Numbered from the stretch's first letter, positions 42,052 to 51,116 are shown. The stretch is DNA of 64,000 nt from Verrucomicrobiaceae bacterium (GCA_015075365.1 JABTUN010000004.1:613910-677909); one strand, 5' to 3'. Numbers and translations: made by a program. The notes: generated from the letters alone by a model not told the origin.

Positions 42052-44791
42052 ACTTGGTCCAGATGCCTTTTTTCTCCTCGGCGGGCGTGTCCTGATGCAC
42101 CTGGGGGACCTGCCGGCCCTCTCCTTGATAAAAGTTCGGCGCGCCGCCGGCCGGCACGGGAGGCAGCGGCTCCTCAGGGTAACCGGCGAAGTCGAGGATC
42201 TCGGTGGTGTTGGGGTAGTTGTTCATGAAGCGTGTCTGCTCATGCATGTGCGCCGCACCATCGGCCATGATGTGGGGCTGCACGAAGATCATGAGCTCGC
42301 GCCGGTCCTTGTCCTTGCTGGTGTTGCCAAAAATGTGCTTCAAGAGCGGCAGGCGCACGAGGAAGGGCAAGCCGGTCTTGTTGCTGCGTTCCTGCTCGGA
42401 GATGAGGCCTCCAAGCATGGCGACGGTGCGGTCCGGCACGATGAGGCTGTTGGTCATGCCCTGCTCGGTGATATTGGGCACATCGTTGCCGTTGACGCGT
42501 GTCACATCCCCAGTGGAGTTGTTCTGCTGCTTGAACTCCAGCATGATCTCCTTGTCGTTGAAGATGTGCGGGGTGATGTCGAGCTGGAGGCGCACGGGGA
42601 TGTACTGGGTGGTGGAGGTGAAGCCGAGGCCGCCTCCGCCGTTGAAGGTCTGCCCGGCGATGGCAATCTGCTGTCCGATGTAGATGCTCGCAGGCTGGTG
42701 GTTCATGGTGGTGAGCACGGGCTTTTGCAGGACGCGGAAGTTACCCGACTGCTCAAGAGCGCGCATGAAGACGTGGAGGTGCTGGCCGATCTGGCCGTAG
42801 GCGGTGAGACCGCCGAGAGCGGCGATGCCGCCATTGCCGACAAAACCGGCGAGGTTGTTGAGGTTGGCGTTGTCAAAGGCGGTTCCCGCGGTGTTGAGCA
42901 CGCCGCCGACCTGGTTGTTGCCACCGATGTTTTTGAGCGTGTTGATCCAGTCGAGTCCAAAGCGGAAGTCGTTGCCGAGGGTGAACTCCCCGATGATGGC
43001 GGAGATGAAGATCTGGCGCGGGCGCACGTCGAGCTCCGTCGCAAGCTCGTCGAGCATGGTGAGCTGTTCCGGCGGGCCGGAGGCAAAGAACTTGGAGCTG
43101 CCGGGATCAATGATGACGAGCGTGCGGCCGATCAGGACGCTATTGGCCTTCGTGGTGACATCGAGCTTCGGACTGGCAGAAGACCCGCCGAGACCGCCCC
43201 CGAATCCACCGCCGCCAATGCCGCCAAAACCACCACCAAAGCTGCCGAAGGAATTGCCAAAGCCGCTGTTGCCGAAGTTGTTGAAGCCGGAGCTGGTGTT
43301 GTTCGTGTTGCTGGTGTTCGAGGTGTTGGTGCCGAGTCCGGTGCCGGTGCTGCTGGTGGCGTTTTTGTCGTAACGCATGAGCGCCTTCTCCGCGAGGGTG
43401 AGGAAGGTGGTGAGGTCGATGTAGTTGAGGCGGCGGGAAATGAAGTTCGTGGTGGCGGACTCCGCGTCGATCTCGGCGATGAGTTTTTCGATCAACTCCA
43501 TGTCGAGAGGCCGGGCGATGACGAGCAGGCTGCTGGTGCGCGGCAGGGGGAGGATGACGGGTTTCGGCCCCTCGGCGGTGAGGCCGCCGCCGCTGGCGGA
43601 GACGACGGGCGCGGAGGCGGCGGCAGGCTGCGCCACACCGCCGCCGGTGGTGGGCGCGCCGGGAATGCCGGGCTGGGCGGGCGCGCGCGGCGTGGCCGGT
43701 GTCGCAGAACGGCTGCCAGAGCCGGTGCCGCTGCCCGAGCCGCTGTTTTTGAGATCCAGGAGGGATTCGAGCTGCTTCGCGACGTCCTCGGGATCAGTGC
43801 GGACGAGCTTGATGGTCTTTTGCGTGGTCTGGCTGGGCGGGAGGTCGAGCTGCTTCACCAGCTCGAGGTAGGCGCGGATGGTCTGCGAGGCCTCGGTGAC
43901 GACGAGTGAACGCGCATTGGGCACGGCGACGATCTTGCCATAAGGATGCGGCGGGATGGCGCTCTGGAGCGCGTTCGCGGCGTCCTCGGCGGAGAGATAC
44001 TGGAGTTGAACGACGTGGGTGACGACCTGGTCGGTCTTCGGCAGTTCCTCGGAGCGCAGGATCATGGGGAGATTCTGCTGGCCGGGAGAGGAGCCCGTCT
44101 CGGCGGCGACGAGCTTGTACAAGTTGTCACCGCTGGGCACGAGCGCGTAGCCGTGCATGAGGAGGCCTTTCTCGATGATGTCCTGGTATTCGGCGTCGGT
44201 GAACTCGCCGGGGACGGAGATGGTGACGGTGACGGCCTCCAGGCCGCGGTCCTTGAGCACGCGGCGGCCGGTGACGCGGTAGTATTCCTCCAGGACGACG
44301 GTGAGTTCCTCCGCCTCGAAGGCGATGACATTCGGCGCGGTGCCCTTTTTCGGTGCCGGCGTGGCGGCGGGCGCGGGAGTGGTCGTGGGCAGCGGTGGAG
44401 GTGCGGCGGCACCGGGCGGCGGGGCGGCGGGGCGCGCGGCGGCGTTGTTGTTCCCCCCTGGGGCGGGAGACGGCGTCGCCGGCACAGGTGCCGGCGCGGC
44501 GGTACCCGAAGCTGGCGCGGCCATGCCGGGAGGTGTCAGCACACCGGCCGGGCGCACGATGCCACCCTGGACAACTGGCGGGACGGCATTCGGATTGGTG
44601 GCATTGACCGGGCGGATGGGCGGAGGCGTGGGACGCGTGATGTTGGGCGTACCCATGGGCCGTGGCGGCGCTGCGGGAGAGGTGGCCGGAGCCGGAGGCA
44701 CCGCCTGCGCCTGGAGGCGTATGACCGGCAGCCAAAGGCCCGGCACCAGGAGAGCGGCGCACAGCAGGGCATGCTGAAAGGGGTGTTTCAT
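42017..44791 (-). CDS. gspD: Type II secretion-type secretin (GspD-like)
   Basis: A 924-residue outer-membrane secretin. A signal peptide is followed by a long Pro/Ala-rich stretch (30-150), an N0-like domain (FEAEELTVVLEEYYRVTGRR), N1 (VVQLQYLSAEDAANALQSAI) and N2 (IKLVRTDPEDVAKQLESLLD). A Ser/Gly/Asn-rich insert lies in the N3 region (about 490-545). The C-domain carries the signature VPDRTVAMLGGLISEQE, with NKTGLPFLVRLPLLKHIFG and ELMIFVQPHIM. It is the last gene of an operon with GspL/GspM-like genes. The ATPase, inner-membrane platform and pseudopilins are not in this window. Confidence 0.9.
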   Translation of the reverse strand: MKHPFQHALLCAALLVPGLWLPVIRLQAQAVPPAPATSPAAPPRPMGTPNITRPTPPPIRPVNATNPNAVPPVVQGGIVRPAGVLTPPGMAAPASGTAAPAPVPATPSPAPGGNNNAAARPAAPPPGAAAPPPLPTTTPAPAATPAPKKGTAPNVIAFEAEELTVVLEEYYRVTGRRVLKDRGLEAVTVTISVPGEFTDAEYQDIIEKGLLMHGYALVPSGDNLYKLVAAETGSSPGQQNLPMILRSEELPKTDQVVTHVVQLQYLSAEDAANALQSAIPPHPYGKIVAVPNARSLVVTEASQTIRAYLELVKQLDLPPSQTTQKTIKLVRTDPEDVAKQLESLLDLKNSGSGSGTGSGSRSATPATPRAPAQPGIPGAPTTGGGVAQPAAASAPVVSASGGGLTAEGPKPVILPLPRTSSLLVIARPLDMELIEKLIAEIDAESATTNFISRRLNYIDLTTFLTLAEKALMRYDKNATSSTGTGLGTNTSNTSNTNNTSSGFNNFGNSGFGNSFGSFGGGFGGIGGGGFGGGLGGSSASPKLDVTTKANSVLIGRTLVIIDPGSSKFFASGPPEQLTMLDELATELDVRPRQIFISAIIGEFTLGNDFRFGLDWINTLKNIGGNNQVGGVLNTAGTAFDNANLNNLAGFVGNGGIAALGGLTAYGQIGQHLHVFMRALEQSGNFRVLQKPVLTTMNHQPASIYIGQQIAIAGQTFNGGGGLGFTSTTQYIPVRLQLDITPHIFNDKEIMLEFKQQNNSTGDVTRVNGNDVPNITEQGMTNSLIVPDRTVAMLGGLISEQERSNKTGLPFLVRLPLLKHIFGNTSKDKDRRELMIFVQPHIMADGAAHMHEQTRFMNNYPNTTEILDFAGYPEEPLPPVPAGGAPNFYQGEGRQVPQVHQDTPAEEKKGIWTKFKGLFQRSKKE

Positions 44792-44822
44792 GAGGTGAAG
44801 GGGACGTGGGTGGGATGCGGCG

Positions 44823-45701
44823 TCAGTTGCTGATCAAGGTGCGGCGGCGCGGCGCGCCGGGCGTGATGGGCACCCCCGGATTGACCGGGACGGGCGTGCC
44901 GATGGTGACTGTTCCGCCTCCGGGATTCGGCGTGACCACCGGGGTGCCACCAGTGACAGGCGTGCCGATGGCAGCACCACCTCCACCGACGACCATCGGG
45001 GCACCTGTGCCGCCGGTGTTCGCCATCGCGGGCGCGCCCACCACCGTGGGTGCAGCGGCGGTTGCAGGCGCGGGGATGTTGCGGGTTTGTGGAGTGCCGG
45101 TCATGCCGGCGGGCCGGATGGCGTTTGGATTGGTGGCCGCCGTGGGCATTCCAGGCCGGGGAATGCCCTGCATGCCCGCAGGCATGCCGGGAACCGCCCC
45201 CGGGCGCGCGGCTCCGGGCTGGGCCGCGGCCTGTTTCGCGTAATCGGCGGCGTATTTCAGCGTGGCGGTCTCAGAGCCGAGCGCGACTTCGAGGAAGGCA
45301 TCCTTCCGCGTGCTGCCAAGCTGGAAGCTCTTCAGCATCAGGCCGAGTTTCTTGTCCGGCGTGTTCAGCGTGACCTTGTAGCGCTCGTGGGTGCGGGTGT
45401 TCACCACGGTGAAGGTGGGATTGTCCTGCGGGCCATAGACGGAGGTGTAGGCCAGGTCCTTGAACACGGACTCCACCGCGGCGGGCGCGGAGGGCGGCGT
45501 GGGCGTGGCGAAGGGATTGCGCTCCCAACCGGCCATGTAGCGCTCAATGCCGTACTTCTTTGGCGGCTCGAACACCTCGGGCGCGGTCTCCCCAGGCGCG
45601 GGCGGCGGCACTTCACCCGCGTCCTGCGCACGCAGCGCCATCCAGCCCGCCGGCGCGGCCAGCAGGAGCATCATGGCGGATGCTATCGGGGCGTGCTTCA
45701 T
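44823..45701 (-). CDS. Pro/Gly-rich protein of the secretion operon (possible GspC/PilP-like role)
   Basis: A 292-residue exported protein with a signal peptide (IASAMMLLLAAPAGWMALRA). An ordered part follows (about 45-155: YGIERYMAGWERNPFATPTP, VNTRTHERYKVTLNTPDKKLG), then about 130 residues of Pro/Gly/Ala-rich low complexity ending in PRRRTLISN. The ERNPF segment before a small beta-domain is reminiscent of GspC/PilP-type secretin partners, which fits its place between the GspM-like gene and gspD. Homology was not established. The start overlaps the upstream stop (ATGA). Confidence 0.7.
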   Translation of the reverse strand: MKHAPIASAMMLLLAAPAGWMALRAQDAGEVPPPAPGETAPEVFEPPKKYGIERYMAGWERNPFATPTPPSAPAAVESVFKDLAYTSVYGPQDNPTFTVVNTRTHERYKVTLNTPDKKLGLMLKSFQLGSTRKDAFLEVALGSETATLKYAADYAKQAAAQPGAARPGAVPGMPAGMQGIPRPGMPTAATNPNAIRPAGMTGTPQTRNIPAPATAAAPTVVGAPAMANTGGTGAPMVVGGGGAAIGTPVTGGTPVVTPNPGGGTVTIGTPVPVNPGVPITPGAPRRRTLISN

Positions 45702-46252
45702 GGCGTGGAGCCCTCCGTGCCGTCACCGGCGGGTTTGGCGAGCGAATACAGCCGGGAGACGTGGATGGTGGCCGTCACCTTCTTCGGATCCTCCGGGAGC
45801 GGCACGATGGTGAGGTGGGAGACCATGTGGAAGGTCTCCGGGGAGAGCATCTCATGCAGCCACTGGAAGAGCGGCTTGATCTCCGTCTTCACAAGGAGCG
45901 TCTTGCCCACCTGGTGAAAGTGCGCGGTCTCCACCGGCTCCACAAACTGGCCGTTTTCGATCGTCACGTTGTGCGTCTTCGCGGAATCGTCGAGCGCCTT
46001 GCTCAGCTCGCTGCTGGCGCGGTTGATGTTGGTCATCGGCGGCTGGCTCTCCCGCAGCCAGGCCAGGCGTGCGCTCCACAGGCCGGCCTCCGCCAGCAGG
46101 GCCTCCGTCTCCGCACGGCGGAGCTGGACGGAGCGCGCCTTCTTGTCCAGCGCGCGCTGCCAGTCGAGCATGCGCATGGTCATGAAGCCGGTGGCAAACA
46201 CCGCCACCATGGCGATGAGGATGATCAGGAGGCGTTGCTCGCTGGCTTTCAT
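45698..46252 (-). CDS. GspM/PilO-like inner-membrane secretion protein
   Basis: A 184-residue protein with a short cytoplasmic start, one membrane helix (LLIILIAMVAVFATGFMTM, about 8-26), a coiled segment and a small periplasmic domain (LLVKTEIKPLFQWLHEM; HLTIVPLPEDPKKVTATIHV), the layout of GspM/PilO. It overlaps both neighbours by four bases and so is translationally coupled to the GspL-like and Pro-rich proteins. I chose ATG 46252 because it gives the expected topology. Confidence 0.78.
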   Translation of the reverse strand: MKASEQRLLIILIAMVAVFATGFMTMRMLDWQRALDKKARSVQLRRAETEALLAEAGLWSARLAWLRESQPPMTNINRASSELSKALDDSAKTHNVTIENGQFVEPVETAHFHQVGKTLLVKTEIKPLFQWLHEMLSPETFHMVSHLTIVPLPEDPKKVTATIHVSRLYSLAKPAGDGTEGSTP

Positions 46253-47463
46253 TCCGCGCCCTCCTTCATGTAGGTGCCCACGGCGTCGAACTGCACGCGC
46301 GTGCCGTCCACGCTCTTGGGCACCGGGAAATTCCACTCATAGCGCGACAGCGCCGCATTGTTTGTGAGCTGGTCGCGAAAGTTGAAAGCCTTTTCCGTGT
46401 CGCTGGCCTCGCCGCGCACGATGAGCTTCACGTCGTCGATCTGGAACTCGTTGAGCTTGATGCCCGACGGCGGGAGCAGGGACACCACCTGGTGATACAG
46501 CTCCATCGGATACAAATCCGGGCTCACCGCCATCTCCATGGCCATCCAGGCGTCCTTCGCCTCCTGCACCTCGAGCACTTGGGGCGCGACACCGCGGATC
46601 TGCCTCTCCTCCGCGGCGATCCGTGTCTCCTGCTGGTACAAAACGAAGGCCCAGCTCGCGAACACGACCACAAACACCGCCGCCAGTGCCACACCGATCT
46701 GCACCAACCGCATCCGCCGCCGCCACGCCGCTCGCTGGACCGCAACCTCCATCGGCACCAGCCCTGCCAGACTCGCGGGCGGCACCGGGGCCGGGCGCGG
46801 CTCGTTCACCACATCCGGACAGTCAAACACGCTCGAAACGCCGCTGAGGAATCCCGGCTCGCAAGCCGTCCACACGCGCACGGTGCTCACGCGGTCGAGA
46901 AACTCCTGCGCGTCGAGCGCCAGCATCACATCCCGCAATTCCACCACGGCGTCCGCGTCCAGCACTGGCGCGGCCAGCAGCGTCACATGCAGCAGCCGGC
47001 CGCCACGCGTCACCGCCATCACATGGCGGCCCAATTCCTTCCAGATGGCGATGCCATCCGGCGGCAGCGGCAACATGCGCGCGCTGAGGTCAAAGTCCTC
47101 CGCCGGCATCGCCAGGCTTTCGTCCTCCAGCATGTCCGCGCTGATCGCCATCGAGCCCACCAGTTCCCGGTGCGGCTGCTGCACCACGGTCCACTGCGCG
47201 GACTGGCGCGCGCCGTCCGTGTCACTCACGCCCAGGGCCTCCCAGCGCAGCAGCGCCACCTCCTCGTGGTCGGTCTCCGCGCCATCCCCTGCGGCAGTCC
47301 AGAAAGGCGCGCTGTCGATGCATCGCGCCTGGATGCCATGCAGTCCGGCTTTTTCCACCGAGCCCGTGTCGGCCGCCAGTTCCCACGTTCCAGCGCGATC
47401 ACAACGCCACATCTCCCAGGTGCTCTCACCGGGGAAACGCAGGGATGTGGAGGACTTGCTCAT
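46249..47463 (-). CDS. GspL/PilN-like inner-membrane secretion protein
   Basis: A 404-residue protein with a large cytoplasmic N-terminal part (1-250), a single membrane helix (VQIGVALAAVFVVVFASWAF, about 254-273) and a periplasmic ferredoxin-like domain (LYHQVVSLLPPSGIKLNEFQ; VKLIVRGEASDTEKAFNF) typical of GspL/PilN. In type II secretion this protein links the cytoplasmic ATPase to GspM. It is the first gene of the operon. The start ATG 47463 fits; the upstream open frame is not protein-like. Confidence 0.78.
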   Translation of the reverse strand: MSKSSTSLRFPGESTWEMWRCDRAGTWELAADTGSVEKAGLHGIQARCIDSAPFWTAAGDGAETDHEEVALLRWEALGVSDTDGARQSAQWTVVQQPHRELVGSMAISADMLEDESLAMPAEDFDLSARMLPLPPDGIAIWKELGRHVMAVTRGGRLLHVTLLAAPVLDADAVVELRDVMLALDAQEFLDRVSTVRVWTACEPGFLSGVSSVFDCPDVVNEPRPAPVPPASLAGLVPMEVAVQRAAWRRRMRLVQIGVALAAVFVVVFASWAFVLYQQETRIAAEERQIRGVAPQVLEVQEAKDAWMAMEMAVSPDLYPMELYHQVVSLLPPSGIKLNEFQIDDVKLIVRGEASDTEKAFNFRDQLTNNAALSRYEWNFPVPKSVDGTRVQFDAVGTYMKEGAE

Positions 47464-47746
47464 GAGCGTGGGGAAAGGGCCGCTATACCCGCCAAAACGC
47501 GGAGCGCCCAAGGAAAAGATGCAGCGTTCCCGCCACGCGTCAGGAATGACCCGGCGACAGCAGAACCCAAACGGGTTGACGATGGTCGGACAAACGATGG
47601 TTGAATGTTGAGGCACAAGCCTCCTCGCCTCGCGGCCGCTGAACCTCGAAAACCAACAATCGAATGCGCATCAATCATCAATCCCCCAGGTTCTCGGTGA
47701 CTTTTCGCATTCATCTCTTCAATCTTGGGGTTTAAGCCCTCACACC
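47464..47746. other. Divergent intergenic region between secretion operon and hydrolase
   Basis: The 283-base gap must hold the promoters of both divergent transcripts. It contains two small hairpins: AACCC/GGGTT (47564-47577, loop AAAC) and GAGGC/GCCTC (47610-47623, loop ACAA). I see no convincing promoter pair and no additional gene. Confidence 0.4.
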
Positions 47747-50584
47747 ATGAAACCCGCTCTCACCGCCTTCGTTACTCTCCTTGCCGCCGCAGCCGCGTTC
47801 GCCGCCGGCCTGCCGGAAAATCTTCCACAGGCCGTCCCCCTTTGGGAAAAGGGCGCCCCCGGCTCCGAGGCCCGCGCCGCCGAGTCCGAGACCGTCGAGG
47901 GCAGCAACGTCTGCAACGTGCACAACCCCACGATCACCCCCTTCGTCCCTCCGGCCGAAAAAAGCACCGGCACCGCCGTCATCATCTGTCCCGGCGGCGG
48001 CCATTCCAAGCTCTGCCTCGGCCACGAAGGCTACGCGCTCGCCCAGTGGTTCCAAGAGCGCGGTATCGCCGCCTTTGTGCTGAAATACCGCCTCGCTCGC
48101 GAAAAGGGCAGCACCTACACCATTCAAGATCACGCCATGGCCGATGCGCGCCGTGCCATCCGCCTCATCCGCAGCCGCGCCGCCGAATGGAACGTGAAAA
48201 CCGACCGTCTTGGCATTCTCGGCTTCTCCGCCGGGGGTGAACTCGCCGCCTTTGCCGCCATGAAGAACGACCCCGGCCAGAAGGACGCCGCCGATGTCGT
48301 CGAGCGCCAGTCCAGCCGCCCGGACTTCCAGGCCCTCATCTACCCCGGCACCTCCGGCCTTTTCAATCCTGTGCCCGGCGTGCCGCCGCTCTTCATCGCC
48401 GCCGGCTTCCACGACCGTCCGGACATCTCCGAGGGCATGGCCACGCTCTACCTCAAATACAAGGCCGCCAAAATCCCCGCCGAGCTGCATCTCTACGCCC
48501 ACGCTGGCCATGGCTTCGGCTATCGCGCGGACGCCAAGCCCGGCGCCGCCGCGCGCTGGCCGCAGCGCCTCCTCGAATGGCTTCAGGACGCCGGGTTGCT
48601 GAAATGAACCACCCAAGCGCATCACCGGCGCCGCATCACTGATCAAGGTGCGCCGGCGAGGAGCCGGGGCTGGTGGGGCGGAGATCAACTGGCGACGACG
48701 AGGCCCGATGGCGGGCGCCTGGGATGTGCCTTGGATTTCCATCCCGGGCAAATCCGCATCCGGAGCCAGGCTGTTGCTGCGTTTCCCACGCCACACGATC
48801 ACACGCACTTCTTTTCCATCACGCGTTGGCGAAACCTCGATATGCACATCATTCGCCGCTTGATACACCTGGCGGAAAAATGCGCCGTCCTGCGGCCACG
48901 CCACATCCGCCGCTCCTTGCAGGGAGTGATTCAACCAGGCTGCCACCGCGTCATGCGGAGCGCAAAAAGCCACTGATGACATGACTCCAAACGATCCTGT
49001 TGACTGCCGCGCTCCCTCCGGAAGCAACGCAAGCATGCCAAGAGTGCGCAGTTCCTTCCATCTAACGGCATAAGGAGCGATGAGCCAGATGTCCTTGTCG
49101 AAAACCCTCGCGGTCATATCCAGGTCCGGTGCCGCTTTGGAAACCGTGACATGCACACTCTCAGGCCCGGCGGACATCACCTCGACTTCATGACCTCCGC
49201 TTTTCGCCAGATGACAGCTCCCCGTGCGGCCGCCGCCCTCGATCCAATCCACCTGCACCGCAGCGCCCAGCGAGCTTCGCAGCCAGCCCGTCGCCACGTT
49301 TCGCTTCATGTAGAACTGCCATTTGGCGTTTCCACGATCCTCGAGCGTCGTTCGCAGCACCGTGACGCCCGGCGGGAGTTCTTCCAGCTCGGCGAATTGC
49401 CGGAAGAAATCCCATTCGGCTTTTTCAGCGATACGGTGCTTCTCAAGCATCTGCTCCAAGGGCTGGCGGTCCGCACGGGCTGCCCGCAGTTGCTCAACCT
49501 TCTGTTTCATCTCCTCAATGCTCATCGCCGGCTTCTTCTCCGCCTCCTGCGCGCGCAGCATCGCCACCGGCAGCGTCGTCAGCAGCGCCAGTCCCGCCAG
49601 ACCGAGCAGCCAATGGCGGGAAATACTTCCACGCTCTTGTTTTGCATCTAAAATCGCCCGCACTCGCTTCTCCACTGGCGAGCAGCGCGTGATCGTCAGC
49701 GCGCACAGCGCCACACCTGGCGCGAGTCGCGTGTGGCGGCTCAAATCGAGCAAATGCTGCGCATACTCGCTCGCCCGCACGCCGTGCCGCAACGCGGCGT
49801 CATCGCACGCGCGCTCCTGGTCGAGCCGGAGCTGGCGCAGGGTCACCCAGGCCAGCGGATTGAACCAATGCAGTGCCTTCACCCACTGCGCCGCCCACAG
49901 TGCCAGCGGATCACCGCGCTTCAAATGTGCCAGCTCATGCAGCAGCACCGCACGGCGTTTCGCACGCGGCCAGGACTCAAAACCCGCCGGCAGCAGCAGC
50001 CGCGGCCTCCACAGGCCCCACACCATCGGCACCGCGTCCGGCCTGCCAATGAGCACGCGCGGCGTTTTCTTCAGATCCATGTCCCGCGCGATGAGTCCGA
50101 CCATCTCCTCATTTCCCGGCCGCAAACTCCGTTCCAGCCTCCGCAGCCTCCAGGAACCCCACAGCAGCCGCGCCGCCATCAAACCCGCCACCACCAGCCA
50201 GAGCACCGGCAGTTGACGAGCGAGGTCAGGCCACGAAAAAAGCGGTTCTGAGGGCTTCGCCGCCCATACCGGCCGCGAAACCGTCTTTATCGTGTTTGGC
50301 GGCACATCTTCCGAAACCGGCGCGCTCGCATCATTCAGCATCAAAGCCGGTTCCGTCTCCAAAGCAGGCGTCTCAACCACTCCTGGCAGCACGCGCCACG
50401 CCGGCAGCAACCACATCGCCAGTGGCAGCAGAGCCAGAGCGGTCAAAGCGGCGATCCAGAGCGCATACCGCCGCGCCGCCGCCACATGCCGCAGCAGCAT
50501 GCCCGCCGCCAACGCCACCACCAGCACCACCGCGCCTTTCAGCGCCAGATGGGCCAGCAAATCGGGTTGGAGCACCGGGTTCAT
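47732..50584 (-). CDS. BlaR1-like M56 family membrane metallopeptidase (3' end uncertain)
   Basis: Recognisable protein spans residues 1 to about 650 (50584 down to about 48635). N-terminal membrane helices (LKGAVVLVVALAAGMLL; YALWIAALTALALLPLAMWL) and VLWLVVAGLMAARLLWG flank the M56 domain with VLLHELAHLKRGDP (HExxH) and DQERACDDAAL. A further helix (WLLGLAGLALLTTLPVAML) precedes a periplasmic part (about 345-620). After PRRRTLISD (near 48638) the frame has no stop and runs to 47732, antisense to the hydrolase gene; that 300-residue stretch has the Gly/Val/Glu composition of a shadow frame. A lost stop is more likely than a real extension. In the Bla system such proteins sense a cell-wall signal and inactivate the paired BlaI repressor, whose gene lies just upstream. 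Confidence 0.75.
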   Translation of the reverse strand: MNPVLQPDLLAHLALKGAVVLVVALAAGMLLRHVAAARRYALWIAALTALALLPLAMWLLPAWRVLPGVVETPALETEPALMLNDASAPVSEDVPPNTIKTVSRPVWAAKPSEPLFSWPDLARQLPVLWLVVAGLMAARLLWGSWRLRRLERSLRPGNEEMVGLIARDMDLKKTPRVLIGRPDAVPMVWGLWRPRLLLPAGFESWPRAKRRAVLLHELAHLKRGDPLALWAAQWVKALHWFNPLAWVTLRQLRLDQERACDDAALRHGVRASEYAQHLLDLSRHTRLAPGVALCALTITRCSPVEKRVRAILDAKQERGSISRHWLLGLAGLALLTTLPVAMLRAQEAEKKPAMSIEEMKQKVEQLRAARADRQPLEQMLEKHRIAEKAEWDFFRQFAELEELPPGVTVLRTTLEDRGNAKWQFYMKRNVATGWLRSSLGAAVQVDWIEGGGRTGSCHLAKSGGHEVEVMSAGPESVHVTVSKAAPDLDMTARVFDKDIWLIAPYAVRWKELRTLGMLALLPEGARQSTGSFGVMSSVAFCAPHDAVAAWLNHSLQGAADVAWPQDGAFFRQVYQAANDVHIEVSPTRDGKEVRVIVWRGKRSNSLAPDADLPGMEIQGTSQAPAIGPRRRQLISAPPAPAPRRRTLISDAAPVMRLGGSFQQPGVLKPFEEALRPARGGAGLGVRAIAEAMASVGVEMQLGGDFGGLVFEVERGHALGDVRTVVEAGGDEERRHAGHRIEKAGGAGVDEGLEVRAAGLALDDIGGVLLAGVVLHGGKGGEFTPGGEAENAKTVGFHVPFGGAAADEADGTARIGHGVILNGVGAALFASEAVFQHKGGDTALLEPLGERVAFVAEAELGMAAAGTDDDGGAGAFFGRRDEGGDRGVVHVADVAALDGLGLGGAGLGAGGALFPKGDGLWKIFRQAGGERGCGGKESNEGGESGFHGVRA
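47747..48607 (+). CDS. Secreted alpha/beta hydrolase (acetyl-esterase/xylanase-like)
   Basis: A 286-residue protein with a signal peptide (ALTAFVTLLAAAAAFAAG). The alpha/beta-hydrolase fold shows AVIICPGGGHSKLCLGHEGY (oxyanion region), nucleophile Ser in ILGFSAGGELAAF, and HAGHGFGY with the catalytic His. It resembles acetylxylan-esterase-type BD-FAE hydrolases that deacetylate plant glycans. The whole gene lies antisense to the open 3' extension of the M56 peptidase frame; the conserved motifs here show that this strand is the coding one. Confidence 0.88.
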   Translation: MKPALTAFVTLLAAAAAFAAGLPENLPQAVPLWEKGAPGSEARAAESETVEGSNVCNVHNPTITPFVPPAEKSTGTAVIICPGGGHSKLCLGHEGYALAQWFQERGIAAFVLKYRLAREKGSTYTIQDHAMADARRAIRLIRSRAAEWNVKTDRLGILGFSAGGELAAFAAMKNDPGQKDAADVVERQSSRPDFQALIYPGTSGLFNPVPGVPPLFIAAGFHDRPDISEGMATLYLKYKAAKIPAELHLYAHAGHGFGYRADAKPGAAARWPQRLLEWLQDAGLLK

Positions 50585-50638
50585 GAGGGTATTCGGGGCG
50601 GAGGATACAGTCAGTTCACAGGTTCGTCATTTCGGATT

Positions 50639-51025
50639 CTAGCGACCCTCCTTGCGCGCCTCGTCGATGAGGCGCTGCATGCGCTCCACCTGCTCATCGG
50701 TCAGCGTGGCGTCCTTGCGGGTGAGGTGGGCGGCCAGGGCCTCGTCCATGGCCCCGCCGAAAAAAGTGTCCAGCACCTGGCGCAACGCGTTGAGCCCGGC
50801 GCGCGCCTTGGACTGCGCCGGGGCGTAAATGACCTCCCTTCCGTCCTTGCCGAGCCGTTTCACATGCCCCTTTTCCTCCAGGATGTGCATCAGGCGGCGC
50901 ACGGCCATGTCCGTGGGCGGATCGGGCAGTTTTTCCTGCACGGTGGCCACGCTGGCGCTGCCCTCCGCGTGCAGGACGTTCATGATCTGGCGCTCGCGCC
51001 GGGAAAGCTGGTCGGGTTCGGACAT
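50639..51025 (-). CDS. BlaI/MecI/CopY-family transcriptional repressor
   Basis: A 128-residue winged-helix protein: LSRRERQIMNVLHAEGSASV, VQEKLPDPPTDMAVRRLMHI, LEEKGHVKRLGKDGREVIY, then a C-terminal dimerisation helix region with FFGGAMDEALAAHL. It is located 54 bases upstream of the M56 peptidase gene on the same strand. In known pairs the repressor controls its own operon and is released by proteolysis triggered by the BlaR1 partner. Confidence 0.92.
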   Translation of the reverse strand: MSEPDQLSRRERQIMNVLHAEGSASVATVQEKLPDPPTDMAVRRLMHILEEKGHVKRLGKDGREVIYAPAQSKARAGLNALRQVLDTFFGGAMDEALAAHLTRKDATLTDEQVERMQRLIDEARKEGR

Positions 51026-51063
51026 AACGCTATATTTTTAACGGAAATCAGCCGCGCTGACAA
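51026..51063 (-). promoter_or_regulatory. Candidate promoter/operator of the blaI-like gene
   Basis: Read on the minus strand, TTGTCA (51063-51058) is followed after 17 bases by TAAAAA (51040-51035). Nine bases later comes the ATG at 51025, so the transcript would be leaderless or nearly so. CGTTA occurs twice (51042-51038 and 51029-51025), and again in TCCGTTAA near 51081-51088. These could be repressor half-sites, but they are direct, not inverted, repeats. Confidence 0.4.
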
Positions 51064-51116
51064 CCGTGAACATGAAAAACTTAACGGATGCACCCTGCGG
51101 CAGCGCCCCCTGGCAG

